Assembly: GCA_021823905.1 (NCBI GenBank)
Contig: JAKALX010000149.1
Span: 1 to 8,554, forward strand
DNA: 8,554 nt
Direction of reading: 5' to 3'
Source: Chloroflexota bacterium
Lineage (GTDB): Bacteria > Chloroflexota > Dehalococcoidia > Tepidiformales > Tepidiformaceae
The position numbers were made by a program, and so were the translations under genes. The notes beneath the pieces are model-generated. The model saw nothing but the letters and a program-made list of their open reading frames with translations. It made no database searches and was not told the DNA's origin. Numbering within the stretch: position 1 is the first letter of the stretch; every line of letters begins with the position of its first letter. Of this stretch, positions 5,475 through 8,554 are shown piece by piece.

Positions 5475-5704
5475 CCCGGCTGCGCCGCGACCTCACGGGC
5501 GAATCGCTGGCGAAATCACTCCGCACGCTCGGGTATTTGGTCAGCCGCCAAACTGGAAGCCACATCCGGCTGACTACTCTGGAGCGTGGCGAGCATCACA
5601 TCACGGTTCCGCGCCATGACCCGTTGAGGGTAGGGACGCTGGCGTCAGTGTTGGCGGATGTCGCGGCGCACTTCGAGATCTCGCGGGACGAGCTCATCGA
5701 GTGA
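5471..5704 (+). CDS. hicA: HicA-family mRNA interferase toxin
   Basis: Predicted small endoribonuclease that cleaves mRNA and blocks translation until bound by HicB. 77 aa, with a double-stranded-RNA-binding-like fold. The family signature is complete: GYLVSRQTGSHIRL with the putative catalytic His at residue 31, then HHITVPRHDPLRVGTL at 42-57 and the C-terminal helix (VLADVAAHFEISRDELIE). The length is at the usual full size, so the toxin looks intact. ATG 5471 overlaps the hicB stop by four bases (ATGA), giving antitoxin-first order. This is common for this subfamily and reverses the classical hicAB order. The pair lies between rimO and the lut genes and may have been inserted there, but no flanking repeats or integrase are visible. 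Confidence 0.9.
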   Translation: MTRLRRDLTGESLAKSLRTLGYLVSRQTGSHIRLTTLERGEHHITVPRHDPLRVGTLASVLADVAAHFEISRDELIE

Positions 5705-5742
5705 CTGTTCGGGTAGTCCTCGGTCCCCTGCCCCGAATATGC

Positions 5743-5748
5743 TACCGT
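5743..5748 (+). promoter_or_regulatory. Possible -10 of a leaderless lutA transcript
   Basis: TACCGT fits the TAnnnT form and lies exactly 6 nt before ATG 5755, the spacing typical of leaderless transcripts. No Shine-Dalgarno precedes lutA. TATGCT at 5738-5743 is an overlapping alternative -10. No convincing -35 is seen. Confidence 0.3.
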
Positions 5749-5754
5749 TCGCCC

Positions 5755-6474
5755 ATGCCCTCCGTAGCCCTCTTCGACCCCTGCTACATGGCGGCGCTGC
5801 GCCCGGCTGACGCCGAATGCGCCCGCCATGTGCTCCGCTCGCTCGGCGACGACGTCACCCTGATCGACGGCCGCTGTTGCGGGCAGCCCGCCTTCAACAG
5901 CGGCTACCGGAACGAGGCGCGCACCGCCGGCCGCGAAGTCCTCAAGGCCGCCCGTCCGTTCGAAACGGTCGTCACCCTCTCCGGATCCTGCACGAGCATG
6001 GTCCGCCACTACCTGCCCGTGCTCTGGGACGGCGATCGCCGCGACGCCGCGCAGCGCATCGCCGGCCGCTTCCGCGATTTCGTCTCTTACGTCGCCAATC
6101 ACCCGAACGTTGGCAACCTCGGCTTGAAGCTCGAAGGGGTCGTCGCCTACCACGACTCCTGCCACGGCCGCCGCGAGCTTGGCATCACCTCGGACGCGCT
6201 CGGCCTCCTCGCCCGGATCCAGGGACTGGAAGTGCGCCGGCTCGCCTACGAAGAGGAATGCTGCGGCTTTGGCGGCTCGTTTGCCGTCAAGCTGCCCGAA
6301 ATCTCCGTCGCCATGATGACCACGAAGCTCGACGACGCCGTCCTCACCGGGGCGAAGGTGCTGGTCTCGGGCGACTTCTCCTGTCTCGCCCACCTCGAAG
6401 CGGGCGCCCGCGGACTGGGCCTGAAGCTCGAAACGTGGACCTTCCCCGAGCTCCTTTTGAGGGCCCTCGAATGA
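5755..6474 (+). CDS. lutA: LutA: lactate utilisation (Fe)-S oxidoreductase subunit
   Basis: Member of the CCG-domain (heterodisulfide reductase subunit-like) family. With LutB and LutC it forms the L-lactate oxidation complex producing pyruvate, known from Bacillus lutABC. 239 aa, the usual length. The first CCG domain includes FDPCYMAALRP (residues 7-17), DGRCCGQPAFNSG and SGSCTSMVRHYLP. The second includes YHDSCHGRRELG, EECCGFGGSFAVK and SGDFSCLAHLEAGAR. Every conserved cysteine I expect is present. Start: ATG 5755 gives the family N terminus (MPSVALFDPCY). The upstream GTG 5701, overlapping the hicA stop, would add 18 unrelated residues. No ribosome binding site precedes it, so it may be leaderless. 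Its stop overlaps the next start (ATGA), which couples it to lutB. Confidence 0.93.
   Translation: MPSVALFDPCYMAALRPADAECARHVLRSLGDDVTLIDGRCCGQPAFNSGYRNEARTAGREVLKAARPFETVVTLSGSCTSMVRHYLPVLWDGDRRDAAQRIAGRFRDFVSYVANHPNVGNLGLKLEGVVAYHDSCHGRRELGITSDALGLLARIQGLEVRRLAYEEECCGFGGSFAVKLPEISVAMMTTKLDDAVLTGAKVLVSGDFSCLAHLEAGARGLGLKLETWTFPELLLRALE
6459..6463 (+). promoter_or_regulatory. Shine-Dalgarno site for lutB inside lutA
   Basis: GAGGG in the last codons of lutA, with 7 nt between it and ATG 6471. It supports the start of the fused lutB gene at the ATGA overlap. Confidence 0.5.
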
Positions 6475-8219
6475 GCGCCTACCGCGAGCGCGCCGCACGC
6501 GAGATCCGCGCGGAACGGCCGGCCGCCACCGTCACGCCGATCATGCGCAAGCTCGTCGCCGACGCCGAAGCCATGCTTGGCCGCGGACCCGAAGACGCGC
6601 GTGCCCGCGCGGCCGCCGCCCGGATGTACGCCGTCGACCACCTCGAAGAGCTGCACGAACAGATGGAGGCCAACCTCGAGCGGCGCCGTGTTCACTACCA
6701 CCGCGCCGCCGACGCCGCCGAAGCAGTCGCCATCATGCGCCGCATCCTCGCGGGCTCGAAGCGCATCGCGAAGTCGAAGTCAATGGTCGCCGAAGAGGTT
6801 GGCCTCACCCACGCCCTTCGCGCCGACGGCATGGACGTCCTCGAGACCGACATCGGCGAGTACGTCGTCGATCTCGAAGGCCGCGGGCCGAGTCACATCA
6901 CCGCTCCCGCCCTCCACCTCAATCGCGCCCGCATACGCGAGATCTTCGAGCGCACCGGCGCAAGCTTCGAGGACGACGACCCGGTGAAGCTCTCGCGGTA
7001 CGTCCGTGACGTCGTCGGGAGCTACTTCCGCGACTGCGACGCAGCCATCACCGGCACGAACATCGCGATCGCCTCCAGTGGCCGCCTCGGCATCGTCGAG
7101 AACGAGGGCAACGTCTCCCTCGGCGTCAGCCATCCGCGTCTGCACGTCGCGATCACCGGCCTCGAGAAGGTTGTCGCCGACGAAGACGCGGCGCTTGCGA
7201 TCCTCGAGGTCCTGGCCCCGAGCGCGACCGCGCAGCCGCTGACCTCGTTCACGCACTTTCTCGCCGGCCCGATGCCTGGCCAGGAGCGGCACGTCGTCTT
7301 CGTCGACAACGGCCGCTCTCGCGTCGTCCACGACGAACGCTATCGCGAGGTTCTCAAGTGCATCCGCTGCGGCGCCTGCATGAACGCCTGCCCCGTCTAC
7401 CGTACGGCCGGCGGGCTCTCCTACGGCTCGCCGTACATGGGTCCGATTGGCGCCGTGGTCTCGCCGCTCCTCTGGCCCGATGGCCGCTACGCGGATCTGC
7501 CGATGGCGTCCAGCCTCTGCGGCCGCTGCACCGAGGTATGCCCTGTCGGCATCCCGCTCCATCGCATGCTCCTCGATCTGCGCGCTGACGGAGTCGCTGA
7601 TGGCCAGCTCGGCAGCCGGACCGAGAAGCTGGCCTGGCTGGCCTGGGCCGAGGCGTTCCGTGGCGCGACTCGTGCCCGCGCTCTTTCGGCGTTCGCCCGC
7701 GTCGGCCTGCGCAACGGCTCACGCATCGTCCGATCCCACGGCGACGGCGACGACCCGCGCCTCTTCCCCGAGCCATCCGAGCTGCACGACCGGACGCTTC
7801 TGCAGGCTGCGACGGCCGAGCGGACCGCTGCCGTCCTCATCCCTGCCGCCGACGTCGCGCCGCACGAGCTTCCCGCACTCTTCGCCTTCCGGGCCCGCGA
7901 TCTTGGTGTCACTGTCGTCGAATCAATCGATCCCCGAGATGGTGACCTATCGCTGACCGCGACCGCCGCGATCGCGAACACCGGCAGCGTTCTCCTGACG
8001 GGTGAGCAGGCCGCGCGCAGGCCGATCCTTGGGGCGAAGCGAGTCGTCGTCCGCGTCAGCGCTTCCACGCTCGTCCGCTTTCCGCACGAGGTCGCGCCGT
8101 TCCTCGGCGGCGACGACGCGCTGCTCCTCACCGGCGCAAGCCGCACCGCCGACATCGAGAAGCAGATCGTGCGCGGCATTCACGGCGCGGAGGAGATGGT
8201 GGTCGTCCTCGGCCCGTAG
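6471..8219 (+). CDS. lutB: LutB iron-sulfur lactate utilisation protein with fused short LutC-like domain
   Basis: 582 aa; Bacillus LutB is roughly 475. Residues 50-255 form the LUD domain: KSKSMVAEEVGL, ETDIGEYVVDL...PSHITAPALH, and DAAITGTNIAIASSGRLGIVENEGN at about 190-214. Two ferredoxin-like cluster motifs follow: C297xxC300xxC303xxxC307P and C350xxC353xxxC357PVGIP, with the LutB linker YGSPYMGPIGAVVSPLL between them. A helical region (about 365-430) matches the LutB tail. Residues 454-582 (nt 7830-8216) resemble the C-terminal half of LutC: AAIANTGSVLLT, then LLLTGASRTADIEKQIVRGIHG, ending MVVVLGP. So LutB and LutC functions appear combined in one polypeptide, with the LutC part about half normal size. 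Role: electron-transferring subunit of the L-lactate dehydrogenase complex. ATG 6471 overlaps the lutA stop. No separate lutC lies downstream in view. Confidence 0.92.
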   Translation: MSAYRERAAREIRAERPAATVTPIMRKLVADAEAMLGRGPEDARARAAAARMYAVDHLEELHEQMEANLERRRVHYHRAADAAEAVAIMRRILAGSKRIAKSKSMVAEEVGLTHALRADGMDVLETDIGEYVVDLEGRGPSHITAPALHLNRARIREIFERTGASFEDDDPVKLSRYVRDVVGSYFRDCDAAITGTNIAIASSGRLGIVENEGNVSLGVSHPRLHVAITGLEKVVADEDAALAILEVLAPSATAQPLTSFTHFLAGPMPGQERHVVFVDNGRSRVVHDERYREVLKCIRCGACMNACPVYRTAGGLSYGSPYMGPIGAVVSPLLWPDGRYADLPMASSLCGRCTEVCPVGIPLHRMLLDLRADGVADGQLGSRTEKLAWLAWAEAFRGATRARALSAFARVGLRNGSRIVRSHGDGDDPRLFPEPSELHDRTLLQAATAERTAAVLIPAADVAPHELPALFAFRARDLGVTVVESIDPRDGDLSLTATAAIANTGSVLLTGEQAARRPILGAKRVVVRVSASTLVRFPHEVAPFLGGDDALLLTGASRTADIEKQIVRGIHGAEEMVVVLGP

Positions 8220-8225
8220 GCCGGA

Positions 8226-8554
8226 TCAGGCGAAATTCCGGTGCTCCACCATCGTGCAGCGATCCTGCATCGTCGCCAGCCCGGCCTTCCGCGCTCGCTC
8301 CAGGCCGGCGTCGTTCGTGATGCCCGCCTGGAGCCAGACCGTCGGCGCGCCGATCGCGATCGCGTCGTCGATGATCGGGTCCGTCTGGTCGCCACGCACG
8401 AACACGTCCACCAGGTCCACGCGCTCCGGGATGTCCCGCAGGCTTTCGAAGGCGCGCTCGCCCATCACTTCTTCCGCCGGATGGATACCGCGGTGCACGG
8501 GGATGATCCGATACCCGTGCTCCTTGAGGTATGACGCGATCCGGTAGGCAGGCC
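8226..8554 (-). CDS. CoA-binding domain protein (YccU-like), N terminus beyond window
   Basis: Small Rossmann-fold protein of the CoA_binding_2 family. Such proteins bind CoA or a related nucleotide; their physiological role is poorly defined. The minus-strand frame is open from the window edge (first full codon at 8552) and reads PAYRIASYLKEHGYRIIPVHR. So GTG at 8498 is an internal valine, not the start. Other family features are the segment HPAEEVMGERAFESLRDIP, VDLVDVFVR, the nucleotide-side motif APTVWLQAGI, and the terminal DRCTMVEH with its conserved Cys. Normal proteins are about 140 aa, so about 30 N-terminal residues, including the first glycine-rich loop, are missing here. It converges on the lut genes with only 6 bp between stop codons and no visible terminator. 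Confidence 0.9.
   Translation of the reverse strand, partial: PAYRIASYLKEHGYRIIPVHRGIHPAEEVMGERAFESLRDIPERVDLVDVFVRGDQTDPIIDDAIAIGAPTVWLQAGITNDAGLERARKAGLATMQDRCTMVEHRNFA

Noticed and set aside
5701..5754. GTG 5701, overlapping the hicA stop, as the start of lutA
   Set aside because: The extra 18 residues do not resemble LutA N termini, whereas ATG 5755 gives the family start.
5817..6470. Upstream part of the lutB frame, open for about 218 codons inside lutA
   Set aside because: It encodes an Arg/Pro/Ala-rich shadow of lutA; family similarity and the ribosome binding site begin at ATG 6471.

Overview
This 8.5-kb window comes from a GC-rich bacterial chromosome. Codons are dominated by third-position G or C, which is why long shadow ORFs run opposite the real genes. 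Gene content (DnaJ beside PrmA, an HTH-transmembrane-PASTA protein beside RimO, a LutA/LutB cluster) and the frequent ATGA and TGATG overlaps suggest a free-living bacterium. A Chloroflexota-like or similar high-GC lineage is my guess. It rests on general resemblance only, and no rRNA or other phylogenetic marker is present to settle it.

Layout, left to right. (1) The 3' nine-tenths or more of dnaJ (1-1128), with its start outside the window. (2) A 131-bp block of heptamer repeats (1130-1260) in opposed orientations, able to form an 18-bp stem, between dnaJ and prmA. (3) prmA (about 1259-2218), whose true start lies inside or at the edge of the repeats and is probably not ATG. (4) A 238-bp gene-free stretch (2219-2456) with several tightly abutting potential RNA helices, followed by a small unrecognised gene with a good ribosome binding site (2457-2873). 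(5) A 95-bp intergenic region holding a perfect 11-bp inverted repeat, then a RodZ-like HTH membrane protein ending in a PASTA domain (2969-3874), translationally coupled to rimO (3874-5181). (6) A compact reverse-order toxin-antitoxin pair, hicB then hicA (5268-5704), preceded by a 22-bp near-perfect dyad that is a good operator candidate. (7) A lactate-utilisation pair: lutA (5755-6474) overlapping a lutB that carries a shortened LutC-like domain fused at its C terminus (6471-8219). (8) A convergent, partial CoA-binding protein gene on the minus strand (8226-8554).

How the genes fit together. dnaJ and prmA are housekeeping genes (protein folding; ribosomal protein L11 methylation), and rimO modifies ribosomal protein S12, so the left half is ribosome and proteostasis maintenance plus a cell-envelope regulator. 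The lut genes form a separate metabolic module predicted to oxidise L-lactate to pyruvate. hicBA is an accessory cassette between the two. All genes except the last are on the plus strand.

I found no clear previously undescribed system. The points most worth following are the LutB-LutC fusion, the HTH-TM-PASTA protein, the heptamer repeat hairpin, the structured stretch after prmA, and the two operator-like dyads.
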